From Dermacoccus abyssi (lineage in GTDB: Bacteria > Actinomycetota > Actinomycetes > Actinomycetales > Dermatophilaceae): a stretch of 64,000 nt of DNA. The stretch lies in the NCBI RefSeq assembly GCF_034541975.1, contig NZ_JAVYJM010000001.1. One strand, 5' to 3'. Below are positions 1-7,637 of the stretch, in pieces (position 1 is the stretch's first letter; every line of letters begins with the position of its first letter). The position numbers were made by a program, and so were the translations under genes. The notes below the pieces were generated by a model that was not told the DNA's origin, searched no databases, and was given only the letters and a program-made list of their open reading frames with translations.

Positions 1-815
1 TCACCGGGGGCCTGCACCACGCCATGCCCGACAAGGCGAGCGGTTTCTGCATCTACAACGACGCTGCGGTCGGCATCCAGTGGCTGCTCGACCAGGGCGT
101 CGAGCGGGTCGCCTACGTCGACATCGACGTTCACCACGGTGACGGCGTCGAGAAGGTCTTCTGGAACGACCCGCGGGTGCTCACGATCTCGATCCACGAG
201 TCGGGCACCGTTCTCTTCCCGGGCACCGGCTTCGCCCGTGACATCGGCGGCCCCGACGCCGAAGGCAGCGCCGTCAACATCTCCCTGCCGCCCGGTACCG
301 GCGACTCCGACTGGCTGCGCGCCCTGCACGCCGTCGTCCACCCCGTCGTCACGGCGTTCAAACCGCAGTTCATGGTCACGCAGCACGGCTGCGACTCGCA
401 CTACTCCGACCCCCTCGCGCACATGGTGCTCACCGTCGATGCGCAGAAGATGGCGCACCGCTCGCTGCACGAACTCGCGCACGACGTGTGTGACGGACGC
501 TGGGTCGCCCTCGGGGGCGGCGGCTACGAACTCGTCGACGTCGTGCCGCGCTCCTGGACGCACCTCACGGCCATCGCCTCCGACCGGCCCATCCCTCTCG
601 AAACCGAGACGCCCGCCGAGTGGCGCGCCCACGTCGAGGAGATCACCGGCCGCACCGCGCCCAGCCGCATGGGCGACGGTGTGGCCGAGAAGGACGACGT
701 CTGGTTCCAGTCCTGGGCTTCCGGAATGCACCCCGAATCCACCGTCGACCAAGCCGTCATGGCCACCCGCGAAGCCGTGTTCCCGCTCCACGGGCTGGAC
801 GTCTGGTTCGACTAG
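1..815 (+). CDS. acuC: Acetoin utilization/histone deacetylase family protein (AcuC-like), 5' end missing
   Basis: The reading frame is open from the left edge (frame of base 3) and begins inside the family's GGLHHA motif, so the start codon lies outside the window. Visible family signatures are the metal-site motif DIDVHHGD, a glycine-rich GGGGYE segment near the C-terminus, and the ASGFCIYND segment. These belong to the arginase-like deacetylase fold of class I histone deacetylases. In bacteria AcuC-type enzymes remove acyl groups from lysines, classically from acetyl-CoA synthetase; the substrate here is inferred from family only. It ends at a TAG and is followed by about 365 bases without a convincing gene. 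Confidence in the family is high, in the AcuC name moderate. Confidence 0.85.
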   Translation, partial: TGGLHHAMPDKASGFCIYNDAAVGIQWLLDQGVERVAYVDIDVHHGDGVEKVFWNDPRVLTISIHESGTVLFPGTGFARDIGGPDAEGSAVNISLPPGTGDSDWLRALHAVVHPVVTAFKPQFMVTQHGCDSHYSDPLAHMVLTVDAQKMAHRSLHELAHDVCDGRWVALGGGGYELVDVVPRSWTHLTAIASDRPIPLETETPAEWRAHVEEITGRTAPSRMGDGVAEKDDVWFQSWASGMHPESTVDQAVMATREAVFPLHGLDVWFD

Positions 816-1180
816 CCGCATAGCGGCTCCCCTGATCCGATGTTGAGCGGGGGAGCGGGCACCGGTCCCGCGAATCTGAGGCAACATCGCGGGTGGTGAG
901 CGGTGATCCGCTGCGAAAGCCGCAGCCCTCTTCGGTGACGTAACCACGCTGGAAGCGGACGCCCCGCAGCCCTGTCGCACCGAACTCGGCGACCGAGCCT
1001 GCGAGGTCGCCGAGTCGGAAGACGGGGCAAGGGAGCATGGCGATTTCGCGCGACAAATCGCCTGACGATAGGATGGTGCAGATATTCCCGTGGCCGGGCG
1101 TCCTCGTGGCGCCGCTGGTATTCATCGGCGAATGTCGGCCCGGGCATCGCCAAGGACACAAGGTAAGGAACGGTTCACTC
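816..1180. other. Intergenic stretch with one hairpin; no supported gene
   Basis: I see no reading frame with recognisable protein features here. It contains an 11-bp perfect inverted repeat (984-994 with 1005-1015) and, close to bS22, a TAGGAT hexamer (1069-1074) that could be a -10 box, without a clear -35. A minus-strand frame crosses the whole stretch but resembles no family I know. Confidence 0.5.
984..1015. terminator. Hairpin between acuC and bS22
   Basis: ACTCGGCGACC pairs perfectly with GGTCGCCGAGT across a 10-nt loop. No T-run follows. It may end acuC transcription or lie in the leader of the ribosomal protein gene. Confidence 0.35.
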
Positions 1181-1279
1181 ATGGGCTCCGTCATCAAGAA
1201 GCGCCGCAAGCGCATGGCCAAGAAGAAGCACCGCAAGCTGCTTCGCAAGACGCGTCACCAGCGTCGCAACAAGAAGTGA
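1181..1279 (+). CDS. Small ribosomal subunit protein bS22 (AURKAIP1/COX24 domain), 32 aa
   Basis: This encodes a 32-residue, extremely basic peptide starting MGSVIKKRRKRMAKKKHRKL, dominated by Lys and Arg. It matches the tiny actinobacterial ribosomal protein named bS22 from mycobacterial ribosome structures, long annotated as an AURKAIP1/COX24-domain protein. It binds 16S rRNA in the small subunit. The ATG at 1181 is preferred over in-frame upstream starts because the family is always 30-35 residues and begins at this motif; AAGGTAAGGAACGG upstream provides the ribosome-binding purines. A hairpin follows directly. Confidence 0.93.
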   Translation: MGSVIKKRRKRMAKKKHRKLLRKTRHQRRNKK

Positions 1280-1299
1280 CCTGATCACTTCGAGCACTC

Positions 1300-1333
1300 G
1301 GGCCCCTCACGCACTCGTGGCGTGCAGGGGCCC
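1300..1333 (+). terminator. Probable terminator after bS22
   Basis: GGGCCCCT pairs with AGGGGCCC around an 18-nt spacer that itself contains a GCAC/GTGC pairing. It lies 20 bases after the bS22 stop and before the glutaredoxin gene. Confidence 0.6.
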
Positions 1334-1434
1334 TTGCGTATCGTCGAGGCGATAGGAATGCCCCGCGCCTCGCCCGAACAGCGTGTGCCGTGGACGTCGG
1401 CGGCACATGGACGAGCGGTGACCAGGAGGTAGCT

Positions 1435-1686
1435 GTGAGAAGAATTACATTGATCGGCAAGCCCGGATGCCACCTCTGCGACGACGCCCGCGCCGTCATC
1501 GAGCGCGTGGCTCGTGAGGAGGGCGTCGAGTGGGAGGAGCTCAACATGCTCGACGATCCCGAGCTGGTCGCCCGCTATGCCGAGCAAATCCCCGTCACGC
1601 TGGTCGACGGACGCCAGCACGACTACTGGCGCGTCGATGAGAACCGGCTCCGCAAGGCACTGTCCGCGCCGCCGAGGGGCGCATAG
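1435..1686 (+). CDS. Glutaredoxin-like family protein, 83 aa
   Basis: This is a short thioredoxin-fold protein of the DUF836/glutaredoxin-like type. The redox motif CHLC sits near the N-terminus (KPGCHLCDDA), followed by a cis-proline loop (IPVTLVDG). The start is the GTG at 1435 because a perfect AGGAGG (1424-1429) sits 5 nt upstream; an in-frame GTG at 1390 has no such signal. Such genes often lie next to rex in actinobacteria, as here. It probably handles disulfide exchange in the cytoplasm; the partner is unknown. Confidence 0.85.
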   Translation: MRRITLIGKPGCHLCDDARAVIERVAREEGVEWEELNMLDDPELVARYAEQIPVTLVDGRQHDYWRVDENRLRKALSAPPRGA

Positions 1687-1759
1687 GGACGAAGGTCCCT
1701 TGTCCAGTTCGGTGCCACGTTTGGGGCGCCATTCCGCCCTAAAGGGGGTCCGGTCGACT

Positions 1760-1777
1760 TTGTGAACGGTTGCACTA
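1760..1777 (+). promoter_or_regulatory. Putative Rex operator (ROP) in front of rex-hem
   Basis: TTGTGAA-CGGT-TGCACTA resembles the Rex consensus TTGTGAA-N4-TTCACAA, with a perfect left half and 5 of 7 matches in the right half. It lies about 90 bases before rex. In Streptomyces coelicolor Rex represses its own rex-hemACD operon through such a site, so autoregulation by the NADH/NAD+ ratio is the likely role. Confidence 0.7.
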
Positions 1778-1868
1778 AGTCCTAAGCTCGGGGGGTCCTG
1801 CAGAGCCTTCTGCAGACGTTTGGTATACGCGCCGACAGGCGCAGACGCCGACGAAAGGTAGCGCCGCC

Positions 1869-2549
1869 GTGAGCACCGAGCAGGCCGCAGCGCGCCGGGA
1901 TATCCCGGACGCGACTGTGAACCGCCTACCGGTTTACCTCCGGGTGCTGCGCGAGGTGGCCACCGACGGCCACACCACCATCTCCTCCGAGACGCTCGCC
2001 GAGCAGTCCGGAGTCTCCTCCGCGAAACTGCGCAAGGACCTTTCCGCGCTCGGCTCCTACGGCGTGCGCGGCGTCGGGTACGACGTCGCCACTCTCGCCG
2101 GTCACATCACCGGAGCCCTCGGCCTCGAGCGGCAGTGGGCCGTCGCCATCGTCGGTATGGGAAACCTCGGCCGCGCGCTCGCCACGTACGGCGGCATCGG
2201 CGTCAAGGGTTTCGAGATCAAGTGGCTCATCGACGACGACCCGCGCGTCGTCGGTTCCGTCGTGGGCGGCCAGAAGGTCGTCCACTTCGACGCGCTCGTA
2301 CCGCAGGTGGACGAAGGCGTCATCGGCGTCATCGCGACGCCGGCGCCGTCCGCTCAGCAGGTCGCCGACCGCCTCATCGCCGCGGGGGTACGCAGCATCC
2401 TCAACTTCGCGCCGGCGGTGCTCACCGTGCCCTCCGACGTGCAGGTGCGCGGCGTCGACATGGCAACCGAACTTCAGATCCTCGCGTTTCGTGAACAGAA
2501 CGCGCGAGGGCCACAGGGGGATCGCGAGATGAAGGAGCTCATGGTTTGA
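1869..2549 (+). CDS. rex: Redox-sensing transcriptional repressor Rex
   Basis: This 226-residue protein has the typical Rex length. An N-terminal winged helix (about residues 15-80, with EQSGVSSAKLRKDLSALGSY as the recognition region) is followed by a Rossmann fold with the NAD(H) motif GMGNLGRAL. Rex binds DNA when NAD+ is abundant and lets go when NADH rises, so it couples respiration genes to electron-acceptor supply. The GTG at 1869 follows an AAAGG purine stretch. The stop codon overlaps the TTG start of hemA by 4 nt, so the two are translationally coupled. A Rex-like operator lies upstream. Confidence 0.95.
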   Translation: MSTEQAAARRDIPDATVNRLPVYLRVLREVATDGHTTISSETLAEQSGVSSAKLRKDLSALGSYGVRGVGYDVATLAGHITGALGLERQWAVAIVGMGNLGRALATYGGIGVKGFEIKWLIDDDPRVVGSVVGGQKVVHFDALVPQVDEGVIGVIATPAPSAQQVADRLIAAGVRSILNFAPAVLTVPSDVQVRGVDMATELQILAFREQNARGPQGDREMKELMV

Positions 2550-3850
2550 GCGTCATTGTTCTGGGGCTTTCCCACCGCTCGGCCCCGCTCGCCGTGCTCG
2601 AGAAGGCCTCCCTCAACGCCGAGGGCCAGGCCGATCTGCTCGAGCGCCTCGGCAAGGGCGAGAACCTCACCGAGCCCGTCGTGCTGTCGACGTGCAACCG
2701 CGTCGAGGTCTACGCCGACGCCACGACGTTCCACGGTGCCGTCACCGAACTCGGCGACGCCCTCGCCGACGTCACCGGCATGCCGATGGCCGACCTGCGC
2801 GACTACCTCTACGTCCACTTCGACGAGCGCGCCGTCGCGCACCTGTTCAACGTCGCGGCCGGCCTCGACTCGCTCGCCGTCGGAGAGAGCCAGATCCTCG
2901 GCCAGATGCGCGACAGCCTGCGCGAAGGTCAGGAATCGGGCCGTATCGGCCCCGTCATGAGCCGCCTGGTGCAGCAGGCGCTGCGCGTCGGCAAGCGCGT
3001 GCACTCCGAGACCGGCATCGACTCGGTCAGCCGCTCGCTCGTCGAGCGGGCACTCGAACTGTCGGGCAACATGCTCGGTGACCTCACGCGGGTGCGCGCC
3101 GTCGTCGTCGGTGCCGGCGCGATGAGTTCGCTCGCCACGCACACGCTCGTGCGCCACGGCCTCGGCTCCGTCACCGTCGTCAACCGCACGTACGACGCGG
3201 CTCGTCGTCTTGCGGACGCCGCTGGGTGCGACGCGCGCCCCATCGAGGAGCTCGACGCGGCCCTCGCCTCCGCCGACCTCGTCGTGTCGTGTACGGGCGC
3301 CGTCGGTCACGTCATCGACGCGACGATGGCCGCCCGCGCCAACCCTGACGGCCGCCCTCAGGTTTACATCGACCTCGCCCTGCCGCGTGACATCGCCGAC
3401 GAGGTCGCGGCCGTTCGCGGCGTGGCTGTGCTCGGATTCGAGGATCTCGGCCCGCAGGTCGAGGGCCAGCCCGGCGCAGAGGCCGAGATCAAGGCGGTCC
3501 AGGACCTCGTGACGAGCGAGGTGGCCGACTTCGTCGTCGCCCGCCGCGCCGAGCGCGTCGCCCCCACGGTGGCGGCGCTGCGCGCGAACGCCGCGGAGAT
3601 CGTCAGCGCCGAGCTGAACCGCCTCGAGACCCGCGTACCCGACCTCGACGAGACCACCCGAGCCCAGGTGCAGCTCACGGTGCACCGCGTCGTGGAGAAG
3701 CTGCTCCACACGCCCACCGTGCGCATCAAGGAGCTTGCCGGCCAGGGCGGAAACGTCGGCGAAAGCGACTACGCGGCAGTTCTTTCCACGCTTTTCGACC
3801 TCGACCCGGCGCAGACGCGCGTCGTGTCCGTCCCCCCGGAGCTGCCATGA
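2546..3850 (+). CDS. hemA: Glutamyl-tRNA reductase
   Basis: This enzyme reduces glutamyl-tRNA(Glu) to glutamate-1-semialdehyde with NADPH, the first committed step of the C5 pathway to 5-aminolevulinate. The catalytic Cys is C50 in STCNRVEVYA. The catalytic domain is followed by an NADPH-binding Rossmann domain (VVGAGAMSS) and a C-terminal helical dimerisation domain. Its 434 residues are normal for the family. The start is a TTG that overlaps the rex stop (TTGA), and the end overlaps hemC (ATGA). Its placement directly after rex suggests haem synthesis is tuned to the NADH level. Confidence 0.96.
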   Translation: MSVIVLGLSHRSAPLAVLEKASLNAEGQADLLERLGKGENLTEPVVLSTCNRVEVYADATTFHGAVTELGDALADVTGMPMADLRDYLYVHFDERAVAHLFNVAAGLDSLAVGESQILGQMRDSLREGQESGRIGPVMSRLVQQALRVGKRVHSETGIDSVSRSLVERALELSGNMLGDLTRVRAVVVGAGAMSSLATHTLVRHGLGSVTVVNRTYDAARRLADAAGCDARPIEELDAALASADLVVSCTGAVGHVIDATMAARANPDGRPQVYIDLALPRDIADEVAAVRGVAVLGFEDLGPQVEGQPGAEAEIKAVQDLVTSEVADFVVARRAERVAPTVAALRANAAEIVSAELNRLETRVPDLDETTRAQVQLTVHRVVEKLLHTPTVRIKELAGQGGNVGESDYAAVLSTLFDLDPAQTRVVSVPPELP

Positions 3851-4842
3851 GTGCCCCCCGCCACGAGCGCCCGATCCGACTCGGAACGCGGCGTAGCCAC
3901 CTCGCGGTGACCCAGTCGACCCACGTCGCGGACGCCCTGCGCGCTCACGGCCACGAGGTCGAGCTCGTCGAGGTCACGACCGAGGGCGACATCAACCTGG
4001 CCCCGCTGGCCCAGATGGGTGGCACGGGCGTCTTCGCCGCCGCACTGCGTCAGGCACTGCTCTCGGGCGAGGTCGACATGGCCGTGCACTCCCTCAAGGA
4101 TCTGCCCGTCGCACCCGAGCCCGGCCTCGTCGTCGCCGGTATCCCGACGCGTGAAGACCCGCGTGACATCCTCGTCGCCCGCGACGGCCTGACGCTCGGT
4201 GAACTGCCGGCGGGTGCCGTGGTCGGAACCGGCTCTCCGCGACGTGCGGCCCAGCTGCAGGCCCTCGGCCTCGGACTGGAAATCCGTGACATCCGCGGCA
4301 ACATCGACACCCGCATGGGCTTCGTGACCAAGGGTGAGATGGACGCCGTCGTCCTCGCTCGCGCCGGCCTGGCCCGCGTGGGCCGCACCGACGAGGCGAG
4401 CGAGACCATCGACCCGCTGCAGATGTTGCCGGCCCCCGGCCAGGGCGCCCTCGCGCTCGAGTGCCGCGAGGACGACGAGGTCACGCGTGCCGTGCTCGCC
4501 GAGCTCGACGACGCCGACACCCGCGCAGCCGTCACGGCCGAGCGAGCCGTGCTCGAAGCCCTGGAGGCCGGCTGCGCCGCACCTGTCGGTGCCCTCGCCG
4601 AGATCGTCGAGGAGCCCGACGGCACCCTCGAGATCTCGCTGCGCGCCTTCGTCGGCGCCACGGACGGCTCCCTCGAGCTGCGCCGCAGCGAAGTCGGCCC
4701 CTACGACGATCCGCAGGGCATCGGCGAGCGTCTCGCCCGCACCCTGCTCGACGACGGCGCGGCCGCCGTCATCCCCCCACGCGAACCGCGGCAGCAGACG
4801 CCGCGCGTCGAAACCACCACCGAATCGGAGCGATCCAAGTGA
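3847..4842 (+). CDS. hemC: Porphobilinogen deaminase (hydroxymethylbilane synthase)
   Basis: The enzyme joins four porphobilinogen units into hydroxymethylbilane. Family marks are the N-terminal IRLGTRRSHLA, the substrate-binding HSLKDLP, the GTGSPRRAAQL segment and the cofactor-bearing cysteine C243 in EAGCAAPVG, which carries the dipyrromethane. Its 331 residues are slightly longer than the usual 310, because of a proline- and charge-rich C-terminal tail. The ATG overlaps the hemA stop and the stop overlaps the next GTG, continuing the tight operon. Confidence 0.96.
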   Translation: MSAPRHERPIRLGTRRSHLAVTQSTHVADALRAHGHEVELVEVTTEGDINLAPLAQMGGTGVFAAALRQALLSGEVDMAVHSLKDLPVAPEPGLVVAGIPTREDPRDILVARDGLTLGELPAGAVVGTGSPRRAAQLQALGLGLEIRDIRGNIDTRMGFVTKGEMDAVVLARAGLARVGRTDEASETIDPLQMLPAPGQGALALECREDDEVTRAVLAELDDADTRAAVTAERAVLEALEAGCAAPVGALAEIVEEPDGTLEISLRAFVGATDGSLELRRSEVGPYDDPQGIGERLARTLLDDGAAAVIPPREPRQQTPRVETTTESERSK

Positions 4843-6476
4843 GCACCGCAGCCAAGCAGGCCAAGTCGGCCACCCGAGTCGCGTTCGTCGGCGCCGGGCC
4901 CGGCGATCCCGGCCTGCTCACGATGCGCGCGGCGCAGCTTCTCGCCGAGGCGGACGTCGTCGTCCTCGACCAGCTGTGCCGTGAGCAGTTCGTCGCATCC
5001 CTCGTGAGCGACGGTGTGGAGTTCGTCGACGGCGGGTACGGCGAGGCCGGCACCGAGTTGACCAACGCCAGCCGCGCGAAGCTTCTCGTCAAGGCCGCCA
5101 AGGCTGCGACGGAGGGCCACGACGACGGGCGCGCCCTCGTCGTGCGCCTCATGGACGGCGACCCGGCCACCTTCCACGGCCTGGCCGAGGAGGCCGGCGC
5201 CTGCGCGAAGGCCGGCATCGAGTTCGAGATCGTTCCGGGCGTCTCGGCCGTCTCCGCGGTTCCCGCCTACGCGGGTGTGCCGCTCACCGACAGCAAGGCC
5301 CGCAACATCCACGTCGTCACCGCCGGCGACCCGAAGGTCGACTGGGCGCGTTCGATCGACGCCTGCACCACCGTCGTCGTCCTCGGCCAGGCCGACCTGC
5401 TGCGCGACTCGCTCGTCGAACTGCGCGCTGCCGGCCGCCGTGGCAACACGCCGGTCGCGCTGACGCAGAACGGCACGACGATCACCCAAAAGACGACGAC
5501 GCTGACGCTCGACGAGGTGCCCGCGGCACTGCGTCGCGCCGAGTTCGACGGGCCCGTCATGGCCATCGTCGGCTCGACCGTGGGTCACCGCACCGCCCTG
5601 TCGTGGTGGGAGAACAAGCCGCTGTTCGGCTGGAAGGTGCTCGTGCCGCGCACCAAGGAGCAGTCGGGTTCCATGACGCGCCGCCTCACCGAGTACGGCG
5701 CGAGCAGCGCCATCGTGCCGACGATCAGCGTCGAGCCGCCGCGTACGCCGGCGCAGATGGAGAAGGCCGTCAAGGGTCTCGTCACCGGCCGCTACGAGTG
5801 GGTCGGCTTCACGTCGGTCAACGCCGTGCGCGCCGTGCGTGAGAAGTTCGCCGAGTTCGGTCTCGACGTGCGTGCCTTCGCGGGCCTCAAGATCGCTGCC
5901 GTCGGCGGCGTGACGGCGGACGCTCTGCGCGAGTGGGGCATCGAGCCCGACCTCATGCCGAGCGGCGAGCAGTCGGCCAAGGGCCTGCTCGAGGTGTGGC
6001 CCGACTACGACGAGCAACTCGACCCGATCAACCGCGTCTTCCTGCCGCGCGCCGACATCGCGACGGAGACCCTCGTCGCCGGCCTCGAGGAGATGGGCTG
6101 GGAGGTCGACGACGTCACCGCCTACCGCACGGTGCGCGCTGCGCCGCCGGCGCCCGAGGTGCGTGAGGCGATCAAGTCCGGCAAGTTCGACGCCGTCTGC
6201 TTCACGTCGAGTTCGACGGTGCGCAACCTCGTCGGCATCGCCGGCAAGCCGCACGCATCCACCGTCGTCGCGTGCATCGGCCCGGCCACCGCGAAGACGG
6301 CGGAGGAGCACGGTCTGCGTGTCGACGTCCTCGCGACCGAGGCCTCTGCGGCTGCGCTCGTCGATGCGCTCGCCGCTCACGGTCAGTGCCTCGCCGCCGC
6401 TGCGGCGGAAGCGGGGGAGAAGGTGCGTCGTCCCAGCGAGCGTCGCGGGGCGGCCCGTCGAAAGGTGAAGGCCTGA
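4839..6476 (+). CDS. hemD: Fused uroporphyrinogen-III C-methyltransferase / uroporphyrinogen-III synthase
   Basis: This 545-residue protein joins two enzymes. Residues about 14-260 form an SAM-dependent uroporphyrinogen-III methyltransferase (SUMT/CobA), with VGAGPGDPGLLTMRA and the VPGVSAVSAVPAYAGVPLT signature. Residues about 270-510 form uroporphyrinogen-III synthase (HemD) with the FTSVNAVRAV and CFTSSSTVRNL motifs. It therefore makes uroporphyrinogen III and can methylate it to precorrin-2 for sirohaem or cobalamin. The GTG start at 4839 overlaps the hemC stop, which rules out the long in-frame upstream extension inside hemC. A low-complexity basic tail closes the protein. The stop overlaps the hemB start. 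Confidence 0.94.
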   Translation: MSTAAKQAKSATRVAFVGAGPGDPGLLTMRAAQLLAEADVVVLDQLCREQFVASLVSDGVEFVDGGYGEAGTELTNASRAKLLVKAAKAATEGHDDGRALVVRLMDGDPATFHGLAEEAGACAKAGIEFEIVPGVSAVSAVPAYAGVPLTDSKARNIHVVTAGDPKVDWARSIDACTTVVVLGQADLLRDSLVELRAAGRRGNTPVALTQNGTTITQKTTTLTLDEVPAALRRAEFDGPVMAIVGSTVGHRTALSWWENKPLFGWKVLVPRTKEQSGSMTRRLTEYGASSAIVPTISVEPPRTPAQMEKAVKGLVTGRYEWVGFTSVNAVRAVREKFAEFGLDVRAFAGLKIAAVGGVTADALREWGIEPDLMPSGEQSAKGLLEVWPDYDEQLDPINRVFLPRADIATETLVAGLEEMGWEVDDVTAYRTVRAAPPAPEVREAIKSGKFDAVCFTSSSTVRNLVGIAGKPHASTVVACIGPATAKTAEEHGLRVDVLATEASAAALVDALAAHGQCLAAAAAEAGEKVRRPSERRGAARRKVKA

Positions 6477-7453
6477 TGAGCACGTACGACCTGCCGCACC
6501 GTCCGCGCCGCCTGCGCACGTCACCGGTCATGCGCAACATGGTGGCCGAGACGTCCGTGGCGCCGTCCGACCTCATCCTGCCGGTGTTCGTGCGCGAGAA
6601 CGCGACCGAGAACACGCCCATCAGTTCGATGCCGGGCGTCGTGCAGCACACGCTCGACTCGCTCGTCGACGTCTCGAAGCAGGCGCGCGACGCGGGCGTT
6701 GCGGGCGTCATGCTCTTCGGTGTTCCGGAGACGAAGGACGCCCAGGGTTCGGGTTCGATCGACCCCGACGGCATCCTCAACGTCGGCTTGCGCGCCGTGC
6801 GTGACGCCGTGGGCGACGATCTGCTCGTCATGGGCGACCTGTGCCTCGACGAGTTCACCGACCACGGTCACTGCGGCGTGCTCGACGCGCAGGGTCGTGT
6901 CGACAACGACGCGACGCTCGATATCTACGCGCAGATGGCCGTCGCGCAGGCTCAGGCGGGCGCTCACGTGCTCGGCCCGAGCGGCATGATGGACGGCCAG
7001 ATCGGCGTCATCCGTGCGGCGCTCGACCTTTCCGGCCACGACGACGTCGCCGTCATGGCGTACTCGGCGAAGTACGCGTCGGCGGCTTACGGTCCGTTCC
7101 GCGAGGCCGTGCAGAGCTCGCTCCAGGGCGACCGCGCGACGTACCAGCAGGACCCGCGCAACCGCACGGAGTCGCTGCGCGAGGCGATGCTCGACGAGGA
7201 GCAGGGCGCCGACATGCTCATGGTGAAGCCTGCTCTGCCGTACCTCGACGTGCTCTCCGACGTCGCCCAGGCCGCCACGGTGCCTGTCGCGGCGTACCAG
7301 GTCTCCGGCGAGATGGCGATGATCGAGGCGGCCGCCGCGAACGGCTGGATCGACCGCGAACGCATGATCCGCGAGACCCTCACCAGCATCAAGCGCGCCG
7401 GCGCGTCGATCGTCCTGACGTACTACGCGCTGGAGTTTGCCCGCGGCCTCTGA
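6476..7453 (+). CDS. hemB: Delta-aminolevulinic acid dehydratase (porphobilinogen synthase)
   Basis: HemB condenses two 5-aminolevulinate molecules to porphobilinogen. The two active-site lysines are K199 (YSAKYAS) and K251 (MLMVKPALPYLD). The metal-binding segment reads DLCLDEFTDHGHCG: it keeps two of the three cysteines of zinc enzymes and has Asp at the third place, so metal use cannot be read off simply. The ATG at 6476 overlaps the preceding stop (TGATG). The 325-residue length is standard. It is the last gene of the rex-hem operon; hemL lies 4.4 kb downstream. Confidence 0.95.
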   Translation: MSTYDLPHRPRRLRTSPVMRNMVAETSVAPSDLILPVFVRENATENTPISSMPGVVQHTLDSLVDVSKQARDAGVAGVMLFGVPETKDAQGSGSIDPDGILNVGLRAVRDAVGDDLLVMGDLCLDEFTDHGHCGVLDAQGRVDNDATLDIYAQMAVAQAQAGAHVLGPSGMMDGQIGVIRAALDLSGHDDVAVMAYSAKYASAAYGPFREAVQSSLQGDRATYQQDPRNRTESLREAMLDEEQGADMLMVKPALPYLDVLSDVAQAATVPVAAYQVSGEMAMIEAAAANGWIDRERMIRETLTSIKRAGASIVLTYYALEFARGL

Positions 7454-7482
7454 CGCGCGGCGTTAGACGTAGGACGGGCTAA

Positions 7483-7535
7483 TTTCTTCCCTTCTTGTGC
7501 GCAAGGGGTTCGATTGCGCACAAGAAGGGAAGAAA
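7483..7535. repeat. Perfect 22-bp palindromic repeat, left of the DUF559 gene
   Basis: Bases 7483-7504 are the exact reverse complement of 7514-7535, with a 9-nt loop. The inner half-site reads TTGCGCACAAGAAGGG and continues AAGAAA. The same half-site occurs at 8665-8686 and in weaker copies near 46.0 kb, so this is one member of a dispersed family and not only a local hairpin. It sits 29 bases after hemB and could also stop hemB transcription, although no T-run follows. A possible decayed half copy follows at 7537-7558. Confidence 0.9.
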
Positions 7536-7637
7536 CCTTCCCGAGTAGTGGTGGGCGCTGTCTTTCGTGCGGGATGCTCCCCTCGTTCCTGTGGATAACT
7601 TTCGAGCCGGATCCGCTCCGCGCGTCAGGCTGAGGGC

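Noticed and set aside
757..1248. Minus-strand frame of about 163 codons across the acuC-bS22 gap
   Set aside because: It overlaps both flanking genes, has no ribosome-binding site I can support and no recognisable domain.
7483..7535. Reading this palindrome only as the hemB terminator
   Set aside because: It has no T-run, and the identical half-site recurs on the other side of the next gene and near 46 kb, so a repeat family explains more. A terminator side function remains possible.
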